Shown: positions 26,179-34,921 of the stretch, one piece after another
Numbering within the stretch: position 1 is the stretch's first letter
Layout: each line of letters opens with the position of its first letter
Source: Caballeronia sordidicola
GTDB lineage: Bacteria > Pseudomonadota > Gammaproteobacteria > Burkholderiales > Burkholderiaceae
Assembly (NCBI RefSeq): GCF_001544455.2
Contig: NZ_FCOC02000002.1
Coordinates: forward strand, 496,001 to 560,000
Direction of reading: 5' to 3'
DNA length: 64,000 nucleotides
Notes under the pieces: generated by a model
Told to the model about the DNA's origin: nothing
What the model saw: only the letters and a program-made list of their open reading frames with translations
Databases searched by the model: none
Position numbers and translations under genes: made by a program

Positions 26179-27858
26179 ATGAAACAGGACGCGCGTAAGC
26201 TCGAGGGCGAATTCGACTACATCATCGTGGGCGCGGGGACGGCGGGGTGCGTGCTTGCCAACCGCCTGACCGAAGACGCCGATGTAAATGTCCTTCTGCT
26301 GGAAGCGGGAGGCCGGGATAACTATCACTGGATCCACGTGCCGGTCGGTTATTTGTATTGCATCGGCAATCCGCGCACGGACTGGCTGTACAAGACGCAG
26401 GCGGAACCGGGACTCGACGGCCGCTCGCTTTCCTATCCGCGTGGCCGCGTGCTGGGCGGTTGTTCATCGATCAACGGCATGATCTACATGCGCGGCCAGC
26501 GTGAAGACTATGACGACTGGGCCGCCATCACCGGCGACCGCGATTGGTCGTGGGATTCGGTGCTGCCCGTATTCAAGCGCAGCGAAGACCATCATGGTGG
26601 CGCGAACCAATGGCACGGAACGGGCGGCGAATGGCGCGTCGAAAAGCAGCGGCTCAAATGGAAAGTGCTGGAGACATTTGCGGAAGCTGCGCAACAGACG
26701 GGTCTTCCCGCAACCGACGATTTCAATCGCGGCGACAACACAGGCGTGGGTTATTTCGACGTCAACCAGCGCAGCGGGATTCGCTGGAATGCAGCGAAGG
26801 CCTTCTTGCGGCCCGCGATAAAACGCACCAATCTCACCATCATTACGGGTGCCCATACGCAGCGGCTGGTCATGGAAGGCAAGCGCTGCGTTGGCGTGGA
26901 ATATCGAGGCGGCGATACGGACTATCTTGCGCGCGCCCGTTGCGAAGTGATCGTCAGCGCGGGCGCTGTGAACTCGCCGCAGTTGCTGGAACTGTCCGGC
27001 ATTGGCAATGGTGCGCGGCTGCAGAAAATGGGTATCGATGTGATTCAGGATCTGCGTGGTGTAGGCGAGAATCTGCAGGATCATCTACAACTTAGGATGG
27101 CTTATAAAGTACGCGGCGTGCGTACGCTCAACACGCTCTCGGCGAAGTGGTGGGGCAAGGCATGGATCGGCTTGCAGTATGCGGTCATGCGCAGCGGACC
27201 CATGTCGATGGCGCCGTCGCAACTGGGCGCGTTCGCCAGGTCGAATCCCGACGACCCAAGCATTACCCGGCCGGACGTCGAGTATCACGTGCAGCCGTTA
27301 TCGCTGGACCGGTTCGGCGAGCCGCTTCACGCATTCAACGCGTTCACGGCTTCGGTATGTCCGTTGCGGCCTACGTCGCGTGGAAGCGTTCACATTGCGT
27401 CGCCGGATGCGAGCGTCGCCCCGCTTATTGCGCCCAATTATTTGTCGACGGATCGCGACCGTGAAGTTGCCGTCAACGCTTTGCGCCTGACTCGGCGCAT
27501 CGTGGCCGCGCCCGCGCTCGCGAAATATTCACCGGAAGAGATCTTGCCCGGCACATCGTTTCAAACCGACGCCGAACTCGCGGTCGCTGCGGGAAAAATA
27601 GGAACGACCATTTTTCATCCGGTCGGCACGTGCCGCATGGGGACGGATAACGATCCCGCCGCCGTTGTAGATAGCCGGTTGCGCGTAATCGGCGTCGACG
27701 GATTACGCGTGGTCGACGCGTCTGCCATGCCGACCATTACTTCGGGCAATACGAATTCACCGACCTTGATGATCGCGGAAAGGGCAAGCGAGATGATTCG
27801 CGCGGACCGGCGGTTCCTGGGTTTGCGCGCGCGAACGGTGGTATCGAGTATTGCGTGA
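26179..27858 (+). CDS. GMC-family FAD oxidoreductase (choline dehydrogenase-like)
   Basis: FAD-dependent alcohol/choline-type dehydrogenase (559 aa). The ADP-binding site YIIVGAGTAGCVLANRL lies at the N-terminus. GMC signature 1 is in the GRVLGGCSSINGMIYMRG region, signature 2 is GAVNSPQLLELSGIG, and the catalytic His region is FHPVGTCRMG. It closes with NTNSPTLMIAERASE. ATG 26179 is preceded by AGGAGG. The alternative GTG 26164 overlaps that site and was rejected. The gene lies upstream of a HAAT transporter, so it may oxidise an imported substrate (inference). Confidence 0.93.
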   Translation: MKQDARKLEGEFDYIIVGAGTAGCVLANRLTEDADVNVLLLEAGGRDNYHWIHVPVGYLYCIGNPRTDWLYKTQAEPGLDGRSLSYPRGRVLGGCSSINGMIYMRGQREDYDDWAAITGDRDWSWDSVLPVFKRSEDHHGGANQWHGTGGEWRVEKQRLKWKVLETFAEAAQQTGLPATDDFNRGDNTGVGYFDVNQRSGIRWNAAKAFLRPAIKRTNLTIITGAHTQRLVMEGKRCVGVEYRGGDTDYLARARCEVIVSAGAVNSPQLLELSGIGNGARLQKMGIDVIQDLRGVGENLQDHLQLRMAYKVRGVRTLNTLSAKWWGKAWIGLQYAVMRSGPMSMAPSQLGAFARSNPDDPSITRPDVEYHVQPLSLDRFGEPLHAFNAFTASVCPLRPTSRGSVHIASPDASVAPLIAPNYLSTDRDREVAVNALRLTRRIVAAPALAKYSPEEILPGTSFQTDAELAVAAGKIGTTIFHPVGTCRMGTDNDPAAVVDSRLRVIGVDGLRVVDASAMPTITSGNTNSPTLMIAERASEMIRADRRFLGLRARTVVSSIA

Positions 27859-28217
27859 ATTGTTTAGCGTCCTGCTGCAATACATAAAAGCATTCATTAA
27901 AGAGCCTGGCTACATAAACCAATAAAACAAAGCGCCAAACTAAGTGCAAATCCCGATGATTGCGCTGCATCATTGGCGCGACAATACCCCGTACGTCTTT
28001 GATGCGCCGCATGTCTGCACGAGCGTTGTGCGGCACGCAAAAAGTGCAGCAGATGCAAGCCAGCACAATGCCAGCACTGCAACACTTGCCTGGTAAAAGT
28101 ACCCGCACGAACGCAAGCGAACCACTTCGGCAGAACCCAAGGCCTGCGCCAAAAGCGCGTCTGCCAAAGGCTGAAACAAAGGTCGGGCCCAGGCTCAAAC
28201 CAAGCACGGAAGGGGAC
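27859..28217. other. Intergenic region between GMC gene and livG
   Basis: About 360 bases. The livG frame stays open upstream to 27960, but the extra residues are Arg/Ala/Ser-rich and match nothing in LivG. No terminator was found, so read-through from the GMC gene is possible. Confidence 0.4.
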
Positions 28218-28997
28218 ATGATTCTCGGCGATACGATTCTGGAAACCCGCGGCCTGACAAAAGAATTCAAGGGCTTCACCGCCGTGAACGACGTGAACCT
28301 GCGTGTGCGCCGGGGTTCAATCCACGCATTGATCGGTCCCAACGGTGCGGGCAAGACGACTTGCTTCAACTTGCTCACCAAGTTTCTCGAACCGACCGCG
28401 GGACAGATCGTTTTCAACGGCGCCGACATCACGCGCGAACGTCCCGCGCAAATCGCGCGTCGCGGCGTGATCCGCTCGTTTCAGATTTCCGCTGTATTCC
28501 CGCATCTGACGGTCATGCAGAACGTGCGTATCGGCTTGCAACGCTCGCTCGGCACATCGTTCAAGTTCTGGAAAAGCGAGCGCGTGCTCACTGAACTCGA
28601 TGACCGCGCCATGGACCTGCTCACGCAAGTCGGCCTGACCGATTTCGCCGATACCACCACGGTCGAGCTTTCATACGGTCGCAAGCGCGCGCTGGAAATC
28701 GCCACCACGCTTTCAATGGAACCCGAACTCATGCTGCTTGATGAGCCCACGCAAGGCATGGGTCATGAAGACGTGGACCGCGTGACGGCGCTGATCAAGA
28801 AGGTATCGGCGGGACGCACCATCTTGATGGTCGAGCACAACATGAACGTGATCGCCGGGATCTCGGACACCATCACGGTCCTGCAACGTGGCGAGGTGCT
28901 GGCCGAGGGCAGCTACGCGGAGGTATCGAAGAATCCGCTTGTGATGGAAGCCTATATGGGCAGCGCCGACGCCGCTCTGGCCGGAGCGCACGCATGA
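28218..28997 (+). CDS. livG: HAAT ABC transporter ATPase LivG (system 1)
   Basis: ATP-binding subunit of a branched-chain-amino-acid-type (HAAT) importer, 259 aa. Walker A is GPNGAGKTTC (about residue 40), signature ELSYGRKRALEIA, Walker B LMLLDEPTQGMG, and a switch His in VEHNM. The ATG at 28218 has AGGGGA upstream and gives the LivG-typical start. Its stop overlaps the livF start (ATGA). Substrate is unknown; HAAT systems carry branched amino acids, amides, urea or aromatics. Confidence 0.93.
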   Translation: MILGDTILETRGLTKEFKGFTAVNDVNLRVRRGSIHALIGPNGAGKTTCFNLLTKFLEPTAGQIVFNGADITRERPAQIARRGVIRSFQISAVFPHLTVMQNVRIGLQRSLGTSFKFWKSERVLTELDDRAMDLLTQVGLTDFADTTTVELSYGRKRALEIATTLSMEPELMLLDEPTQGMGHEDVDRVTALIKKVSAGRTILMVEHNMNVIAGISDTITVLQRGEVLAEGSYAEVSKNPLVMEAYMGSADAALAGAHA

Positions 28998-29755
28998 GTA
29001 CGATCGTGGAAGAACGCCGCGCGCAGCGCTCGCGCGATGGATCGGCTGGGGAGCCCGCGCTCGAGCTTGCCGGCGCGCAGGCGTGGTATGGCGAATCGCA
29101 TATCCTGCACGGCGTGGATCTGAAGGTGAACCGCGGCGAAGTCGTCACTTTGCTCGGGCGCAATGGCGCGGGTCGCACGACCACGCTGCGCGCGATCATG
29201 GGCCTGACCGGACGGCGCACCGGGTCGATCCGGATTGGGGGGCATGAGACGGTTGGCATGTCGACACACAAGATCGCCCATTACGGTGTGGGTTATTGCC
29301 CGGAAGAACGCGGGATTTTCTCGAGCTTGTCGTGCGAGGAAAACCTGATGCTTCCGCCGGTAGTAGGGAATCCGAAGGAAGCCATGTCCATCGATGAAAT
29401 CTATTCGATGTTTCCCAATCTCAAGGAACGCCGCAATAGCCAGGGGACCCGGCTTTCTGGCGGCGAACAGCAGATGCTGGCCGTTGCGCGCATCTTGCGC
29501 ACGGGCGCAAACCTGCTGCTGCTCGACGAGATTTCGGAAGGGCTTGCGCCTGTGATTGTGCAGGCGCTTGCGCGAATGATCCTGATGCTCAAGTCACGGG
29601 GTTACACCATTGTGATGGTCGAACAGAATTTTCGTTTCGCGGCGCCGCTCGCCGATCGCTTCTACGTCATGGAGCACGGGAAGATTGTCGAGCACTTCAA
29701 TGCCGGGGAACTCGAAACGAAGATGCCGGTGCTGCACGAACTGCTCGGAGTTTGA
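28994..29755 (+). CDS. livF: HAAT ABC transporter ATPase LivF (system 1), Walker A Lys replaced by Arg
   Basis: Second ATPase subunit of the system-1 importer (253 aa). The P-loop reads GRNGAGRTTT, with Arg at residue 61 where ABC ATPases normally have the phosphate-binding Lys; the codon is an unambiguous CGC. The rest is normal: LSGGEQQMLAVARIL signature, LLLLDEISEGLAP Walker B, and the switch region VEQN. Overlaps livG by four bases. Activity may depend on LivG, or the variant may be tolerated (inference). Confidence 0.92.
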   Translation: MSTIVEERRAQRSRDGSAGEPALELAGAQAWYGESHILHGVDLKVNRGEVVTLLGRNGAGRTTTLRAIMGLTGRRTGSIRIGGHETVGMSTHKIAHYGVGYCPEERGIFSSLSCEENLMLPPVVGNPKEAMSIDEIYSMFPNLKERRNSQGTRLSGGEQQMLAVARILRTGANLLLLDEISEGLAPVIVQALARMILMLKSRGYTIVMVEQNFRFAAPLADRFYVMEHGKIVEHFNAGELETKMPVLHELLGV

Positions 29756-29815
29756 CGGGTTCGGTGCAACAGCATGCGGGCAGCAGCAAGAACAACAAAC
29801 TCAACGGAGACTGTA

Positions 29816-31039
29816 ATGAAGAAGAAGACCCTCGCGCGCCTCTCGGGTATTTGCCTGGCCGTTGCAACGGCTACTGCGTCGCTCATGGCGGGCAATGCTC
29901 ACGCCGCCCCTGGCGACACCGTAAAGATCGGCTACATCACGGACCTTTCGGGTCTTTATGCGGACATCGACGGCCAGGGCGGCCTTGAATCCATCCGCAT
30001 GGCGATCGCCGATTTCGGCGGCAAGGTGAACGGCAAGCCGATCGAGCTTGTGTACGCCGATCACCAGAACAAGGCGGATATTGCGGCATCGCGCGCACGC
30101 GAATGGATTGATCGCGATGGCGTGAATGTGATCATTGGCGGGACGAATTCGGCGACGGCATTGTCGACCAACCAGGTCGCCGGCGAAAAGAAGATCCCGT
30201 ACATCAACATTGGTGCGGGCGCCGATAACCTCACCAACGAGCAATGCACGCCGTACACGGTTCACTACGCATACGACACCATGGCGCTCGCCAAGGGCAC
30301 CGGCTCGGCCGTGACAAAGCAGGGCGGCAAGACGTGGTATTTCCTCACGGCGGATTATGCGTTCGGCAAGGCGCTGGAAAAAAACACGTCTGATGTAGTG
30401 AAGGCGAATGGCGGGCAAGTGCTGGGCGCGGTACGTCATCCGTTGTCGGCGTCGGACTTTTCTTCGTTCTTGCTGCAGGCGCAGGGATCGAAGGCGCAGG
30501 TGCTGGGTCTGGCCAACGCGGGTGGCGACACCATCAACTCGATCAAGGCCGCGAAGGAATTCGGCATCACCAAGCAGATGAAGATCGCCGCGTTGCTGAT
30601 CTTCCTGACCGACATCCACAGCCTGGGCCTCGAAACCACCCAAGGTCTGGTTGCAACCGATAGCTGGTACTGGAACAAGGACGCGACCACGCGCGCCTGG
30701 GCGCAGCGCTACTTCGCAAAAATGAAGAAGATGCCCACGAGTCTTCATGCAGCCGACTACTCAGCCGTCACAACTTACCTGAAGGCGGTTCAGGCGGCGG
30801 GGTCAACGGACAGCGACAAGGTCATGGAGCAGTTGCACAAGGCGAAGATCAACGACTTCTACGCGAAGAACGGCTATATCCGTGCAGATGGCAGCATGAT
30901 TCACGACATGTATCTGATGGAAGTGAAGAAGCCGTCGGAGTCTAAAGAGCCGTGGGACTACTACAAGATTACCGCGACCATTCCGGGTGATCAGGCGTTC
31001 GCGACCAAGGCTGAATCGCGCTGCACGCTGTGGAAATGA
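29816..31039 (+). CDS. HAAT periplasmic substrate-binding protein (system 1)
   Basis: Type I periplasmic binding protein (407 aa) with a signal peptide ending NAHAA. The mature part starts VKIGYITDLSGLYADIDGQGG, the ligand-pocket start of the LivJ/AmiC class, and the two-lobed fold runs to the C-terminus. It sits between livF and livH of system 1. ATG 29816 follows a CGGAGA site. Pocket residues do not allow a substrate call. The sequence is unlike the system-2 binding proteins. Confidence 0.9.
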   Translation: MKKKTLARLSGICLAVATATASLMAGNAHAAPGDTVKIGYITDLSGLYADIDGQGGLESIRMAIADFGGKVNGKPIELVYADHQNKADIAASRAREWIDRDGVNVIIGGTNSATALSTNQVAGEKKIPYINIGAGADNLTNEQCTPYTVHYAYDTMALAKGTGSAVTKQGGKTWYFLTADYAFGKALEKNTSDVVKANGGQVLGAVRHPLSASDFSSFLLQAQGSKAQVLGLANAGGDTINSIKAAKEFGITKQMKIAALLIFLTDIHSLGLETTQGLVATDSWYWNKDATTRAWAQRYFAKMKKMPTSLHAADYSAVTTYLKAVQAAGSTDSDKVMEQLHKAKINDFYAKNGYIRADGSMIHDMYLMEVKKPSESKEPWDYYKITATIPGDQAFATKAESRCTLWK

Positions 31040-31142
31040 GCGGCCGGGAATGACCGCTTTGCGGATTCGCGTGCTACGTGAATCCGCATGATCGATCGAC
31101 GCATGCCTGCATGATCGGGCGGTATGCGTCGAAACACCTTTG

Positions 31143-32039
31143 ATGGCAGGTTCAATGGAAATTTTCGGCATTCCGCTTGCGGCGATGATGAGCCAGTTGC
31201 TGCTCGGGCTGGTAAACGGTTCTTTCTACGCCATCCTGAGCCTTGGCCTCGCGGTGATCTTTGGCCTGCTCAACGTGATCAACTTTGCGCATGGTGCGTT
31301 GTTCATGCTGGGCGCGATGCTCACGTGGATGGGTTTCTCTTATTTCAACGTACCGTACTGGCCGATGCTTCTGCTCGCGCCGCTCATAGTCGGTGTGTTT
31401 GGTATCGTCATTGAACGGACGATGCTGCGCTGGCTCTACAAGCTCGACCATCTCTATGGACTCTTGCTCACGTTCGGCCTCACGCTGGTCATTGAAGGCG
31501 TATTTCGTTCGGTGTACGGATCGTCCGGGCAGCCCTACGATGTTCCCGGCTTGCTCGCCGGCGCGACGAATCTCGGGTTCATGTATTTGCCGAACTATCG
31601 CGCGTGGGTTGTGGTGGCGTCGCTCGCCGTATGCTTCGCGACGTGGTTCGTCATCGAGAAAACGCGTCTGGGCGCCTATCTTCGTGCGGGCACCGAGAAC
31701 CCGAAGATGGTCGAGGCATTCGGTATCAACGTACCGCTGATGGTCACGCTCACCTACGGCTTTGGCGTCGCGCTTGCCGCGTTCGCGGGCGTGCTCGCCG
31801 CGCCCGTGATTCAGGTTTCGCCACTGATGGGGCAGTCGATGATCATCACCGTGTTCGCGGTGGTCGTTATTGGCGGAATGGGTTCCATCATGGGCTCGAT
31901 ACTCACCGGCCTCGGACTCGGCGTGATCGAGGGCCTCACGCGCGTGTTCTATCCGGAAGCGTCCGCGACGGTCGTCTTCGTCATCATGGCGCTGGTTCTG
32001 CTCGTGCGCCCGGCGGGACTTTTCGGCAAGGAAAAATGA
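31143..32039 (+). CDS. livH: HAAT ABC transporter permease LivH (system 1)
   Basis: Polytopic permease of the LivH class (298 aa). It has LVNGSFYAILSLGLAVIFGLLNVINFAHGALFMLGA near the N-terminus and EAFGINVPLMVTLTYGFG, the coupling-helix EAA-like segment. A C-terminal run, GMGSIMGSILTGLGLGVIEGL, is also typical. A TTG at 31140 precedes the ATG; the ribosome site is weak with either. Its stop overlaps the livM start. Confidence 0.92.
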   Translation: MAGSMEIFGIPLAAMMSQLLLGLVNGSFYAILSLGLAVIFGLLNVINFAHGALFMLGAMLTWMGFSYFNVPYWPMLLLAPLIVGVFGIVIERTMLRWLYKLDHLYGLLLTFGLTLVIEGVFRSVYGSSGQPYDVPGLLAGATNLGFMYLPNYRAWVVVASLAVCFATWFVIEKTRLGAYLRAGTENPKMVEAFGINVPLMVTLTYGFGVALAAFAGVLAAPVIQVSPLMGQSMIITVFAVVVIGGMGSIMGSILTGLGLGVIEGLTRVFYPEASATVVFVIMALVLLVRPAGLFGKEK

Positions 32040-33010
32040 TGTTGAGAAAAGTACTCTACGGCGTGTTGCTGGCGGGCCTGATCGCGGCGCCGTTCATGGG
32101 CGTCTATCCCGTCTTCATGATGAAGGTGCTGTGCTTCGCGCTGTTCGCGGCGGCGTTCAATTTGTTGATCGGCTATACGGGCTTGCTCTCGTTCGGCCAC
32201 GCAATGTTTCTCGCAAGCGCCGGCTACACGGCCGGATACGCAATACAAACCCTCGGTTTCACGCCGGAACTCGGTGTGATTGCGGGGACTGCGGTGGCGA
32301 CGTTGCTTGGGTTGATCGTTGGCTTGTTTGCAATCCGGCGACAAGGCATCTACTTCGCGATGGTCACGCTCGCGCTCGCGCAGATGGTCTATTTCGTGTT
32401 CCTGCAAGCGCCGTTCACGCACGGTGAAGACGGCCTTCAAGGCGTGCCGCGCGGCAAGCTGTTTGGCGCAATCAGCCTCGGCTCGGACCTGACGCTCTAT
32501 TACATCGTGCTGCTCGTGATGGTGCTGGCGTTCGGATTCATCGTGCGGATCGTGCATTCTCCGTTTGGACAGGTGCTGATCGCGATCAAGGAAAACGAGC
32601 CGCGCGCAATCTCGCTGGGATACGACACGTCGCGTTTCAAGCTGCTGGCGTTTGTCTTGTCGGCGGGTCTCGCGGGATTGGCTGGCGCGCTTCAGACGTT
32701 GGTGCTCGGTTTTGAAACCCTTGGGGATGCTTATTGGACCATGTCGGGTCTCGTTGTATTGATGACGCTGGTCGGTGGAATGAGCACGATGTTCGGCCCT
32801 TTGCTCGGCGCTTTTATTATTGTTGCGCTGGAAAATCGTCTCGGCGATATCGGTAGCGGATTGACGCGGCTCACCGGTATCGACTGGTTCAATTCGCTTG
32901 GCGAGTCCGTGACGATCGTGACGGGGCTGATCTTCATAGCGTGCGTGCTGCTCTTCAGGCGCGGAATCGTGGGTGAGATCATCGCGCGGTTTCGGCCGTT
33001 GCGCGGGTAG
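32036..33010 (+). CDS. livM: HAAT ABC transporter permease LivM (system 1)
   Basis: Polytopic permease of the LivM class (324 aa). It has the typical segments ALFAAAFNLLIGYTGLLSFGHAMFLASAGYTAGY, AIKENEPRAISLGYD (coupling helix) and GGMSTMFGPLLGA. It starts at ATGATG overlapping the livH stop; ATG 32036 gives the four-base overlap and 32039 is the alternative. Last gene of system 1. Confidence 0.93.
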   Translation: MMLRKVLYGVLLAGLIAAPFMGVYPVFMMKVLCFALFAAAFNLLIGYTGLLSFGHAMFLASAGYTAGYAIQTLGFTPELGVIAGTAVATLLGLIVGLFAIRRQGIYFAMVTLALAQMVYFVFLQAPFTHGEDGLQGVPRGKLFGAISLGSDLTLYYIVLLVMVLAFGFIVRIVHSPFGQVLIAIKENEPRAISLGYDTSRFKLLAFVLSAGLAGLAGALQTLVLGFETLGDAYWTMSGLVVLMTLVGGMSTMFGPLLGAFIIVALENRLGDIGSGLTRLTGIDWFNSLGESVTIVTGLIFIACVLLFRRGIVGEIIARFRPLRG

Positions 33011-33239
33011 CTTCGACTATTCGTTGGTAATCCGAATTAACGCTTGGTTTGGAACATTTTTCTGCCTCTTAAGCCGGGCACGGTTGAGCAGACGCCCAAT
33101 TAAGGTGCTTTTGTGCACCACTAGGGTAAATGCTAGGTTGTCGGTAATCGTTGTCCAATCTAATATCCGTTTCAGTTCTGCAGCACCCGATTTTTGAGGT
33201 GGAGAACGAGGAGACAACGAGGCATCAAGTGCCCGACCT

Positions 33240-33275
33240 AAAGCGCTGTTGGATGATTCCAACAGCGCTTTTTAT
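33240..33275 (+). terminator. Intrinsic terminator after system 1
   Basis: Perfect 12-bp stem AAGCGCTGTTGG (33241-33252) with CCAACAGCGCTT (33259-33270), then a T-rich tail. It lies 230 bases after livM. Confidence 0.88.
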
Positions 33276-33433
33276 TTGTACTTCGCATTTCCGCATTCAA
33301 TTACCGCTTGAAGTTCATTCGCGGCTTTGCCGTTGTGCTCCATTTATTTATCGATTATTCGTGCGGGTTTTCCCGCGTATTTTCCAATGCGCGCTGCAGC
33401 ACACGTTTGCCCATTCCATTCCCTTCAAAACCC

Positions 33434-33463
33434 TTGCCCCATGCGGCCTCAGTCCGCTACACT
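33434..33463 (+). promoter_or_regulatory. Possible sigma-70 promoter of system 2
   Basis: TTGCCC (33434-33439), 18-bp spacer, TACACT (33458-33463). It is placed about 80 bases before the binding-protein start. Confidence 0.4.
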
Positions 33464-33543
33464 CGTATTCACCGACCGCGTGGTCGGGATATAAAAACCG
33501 TAAAATCGCGGGCAATGAACAAACACTTTTACGGGGTATATCA

Positions 33544-34710
33544 ATGAAGTTGGCTTTACGCTGGATCTCGGCGGCGCTGTTTGCCGCGAGCGCATCTGCA
33601 GTGATCAGCACGCAAGCTTTTGCAGACGTAAAAATCGGGGTGACGCTGTCCGCAACAGGTCCGGCTGCGTCGCTGGGCATTCCGGAAAAGAACACCATCG
33701 CGTTGCTGCCGAAAGAAATTGCCGGACAGAAGATGCAGTACATCGTGCTGGACGATGCGACGGATTCCACGCAGGCCGTGAAGAACGCACGCAAGCTGAC
33801 AAGCGAAGATCACGTCGACGCACTGATTGGTTCTACCGTCGTTCCCAATTCGCTGGCCATGATCGACGTCGCTTCGGAAACGGCGACGCCCATGATCTCC
33901 ATGGCGGCGGCCGCGACGATCGTGGAACCCATGGATGCCAAGCGCGCCTGGGTATTCAAGACGCCGCAGAACGACATTCTGATGGCGACGGCCATTGCAT
34001 CGCACATGTCGAACCATGGCATCAAGTCGGTGGCGTTCATTGGTTTTAGCGACGCATACGGCGAAAGCTGGTTCAAGGAATTCACGAAGGCCGCCGATCT
34101 CGCGAAGATCAAGGTGGTCGCGAATGAGCGGTTTGCACGTAACGATGCGTCGGTAACGGGGCAGGTCCTGAAGGCAATGTCGCAGAACCCGGATGCCGTG
34201 TTGATCGCGGGCGCGGGAACGCCGGCCGCATTGCCGCAAAAGACGCTGAAGGAGCGGGGCTACAAGGGCAAGATCTATCAGACGCACGGCGTTGCGAACA
34301 ACGACTTCCTGCGTGTGTGCGGGAAGGATTGCGAAGGGACGTTCTTGCCGGCCGGACCGCTGCTGGTGGCCGCGCAGTTGCCTGATTCGAACCCGGTGAA
34401 GAAGTCCGCGCTGGCGTACAAGCAGGCTTATGAAGGCGCGAATGGAGCGGGTTCGGTATCGACGTTCGGCGGTCATGCGTGGGACGCCGGCCTGTTGTTG
34501 CAGCGGTCTATTCCGATTGCGTTGAAAGCAGGGCAGCCCGGGTCGCAGGCATTTCGCGAAGCGTTGCGCGCGGCGATTGAAAGCACCAAAGACCTTGCCG
34601 GTTCGCACGGTATCTTCAACATGAGCGCGTCGGATCACTCAGGGCTCGATCAACGTGCGCGCGTGATGGTGGAGATCGTCGGCGGTCAGTGGAAGCTCGT
34701 CAAAGACTGA
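33544..34710 (+). CDS. HAAT substrate-binding protein (system 2, first copy)
   Basis: Type I periplasmic binding protein (388 aa) with a signal peptide cleaved after AFA. The mature N-terminus VKIGVTLSATGPAASLGIPEKNT is shared with the next gene, and the two proteins are colinear and clearly paralogous throughout (for example GVANNDFLRVCGKDC and SVSTFGGHAWDAG in both). One disulfide-capable Cys pair is in the RVCGKDC segment. It is separated from the second copy by an intrinsic terminator, so the two may be expressed differently. Substrate unknown. Confidence 0.92.
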   Translation: MKLALRWISAALFAASASAVISTQAFADVKIGVTLSATGPAASLGIPEKNTIALLPKEIAGQKMQYIVLDDATDSTQAVKNARKLTSEDHVDALIGSTVVPNSLAMIDVASETATPMISMAAAATIVEPMDAKRAWVFKTPQNDILMATAIASHMSNHGIKSVAFIGFSDAYGESWFKEFTKAADLAKIKVVANERFARNDASVTGQVLKAMSQNPDAVLIAGAGTPAALPQKTLKERGYKGKIYQTHGVANNDFLRVCGKDCEGTFLPAGPLLVAAQLPDSNPVKKSALAYKQAYEGANGAGSVSTFGGHAWDAGLLLQRSIPIALKAGQPGSQAFREALRAAIESTKDLAGSHGIFNMSASDHSGLDQRARVMVEIVGGQWKLVKD

Positions 34711-34741
34711 CGGCGAGCCGGCACGACCCTACGAATCCATT

Positions 34742-34772
34742 AAAGGCGCGTTGCTTCGAACGCGCCTTTTTT
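34742..34772 (+). terminator. Intrinsic terminator between the tandem binding-protein genes
   Basis: Perfect 11-bp stem AAAGGCGCGTT (34742-34752) with AACGCGCCTTT (34759-34769), T run included. Confidence 0.9.
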
Positions 34773-34921
34773 GTAGCTGGCTTTACTGATTCGGCCTTAT
34801 GACTAACGTTTGTCGGAAATAGATCGAGCGGCGGTTAAGAAAGACCGCTCGACGCAGATTTATAACAACTCGCAGTAGCGTACACGGCGTGCGCGATGGC
34901 ATAGCGTCTGGAGACGATGCA

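Larger units (their letters stand above)
33011..33543. other. Intergenic region between the two HAAT systems
   Basis: About 530 bases with no recognised gene. It contains the terminator at 33240-33275 and a possible promoter at 33434-33463. The frame upstream of the binding-protein ATG is open but without meaning. Confidence 0.4.

Noticed and set aside
27960..28217. Long N-terminal extension of LivG
   Set aside because: The extra 86 residues are low-information and unlike LivG. A good ribosome site precedes ATG 28218.
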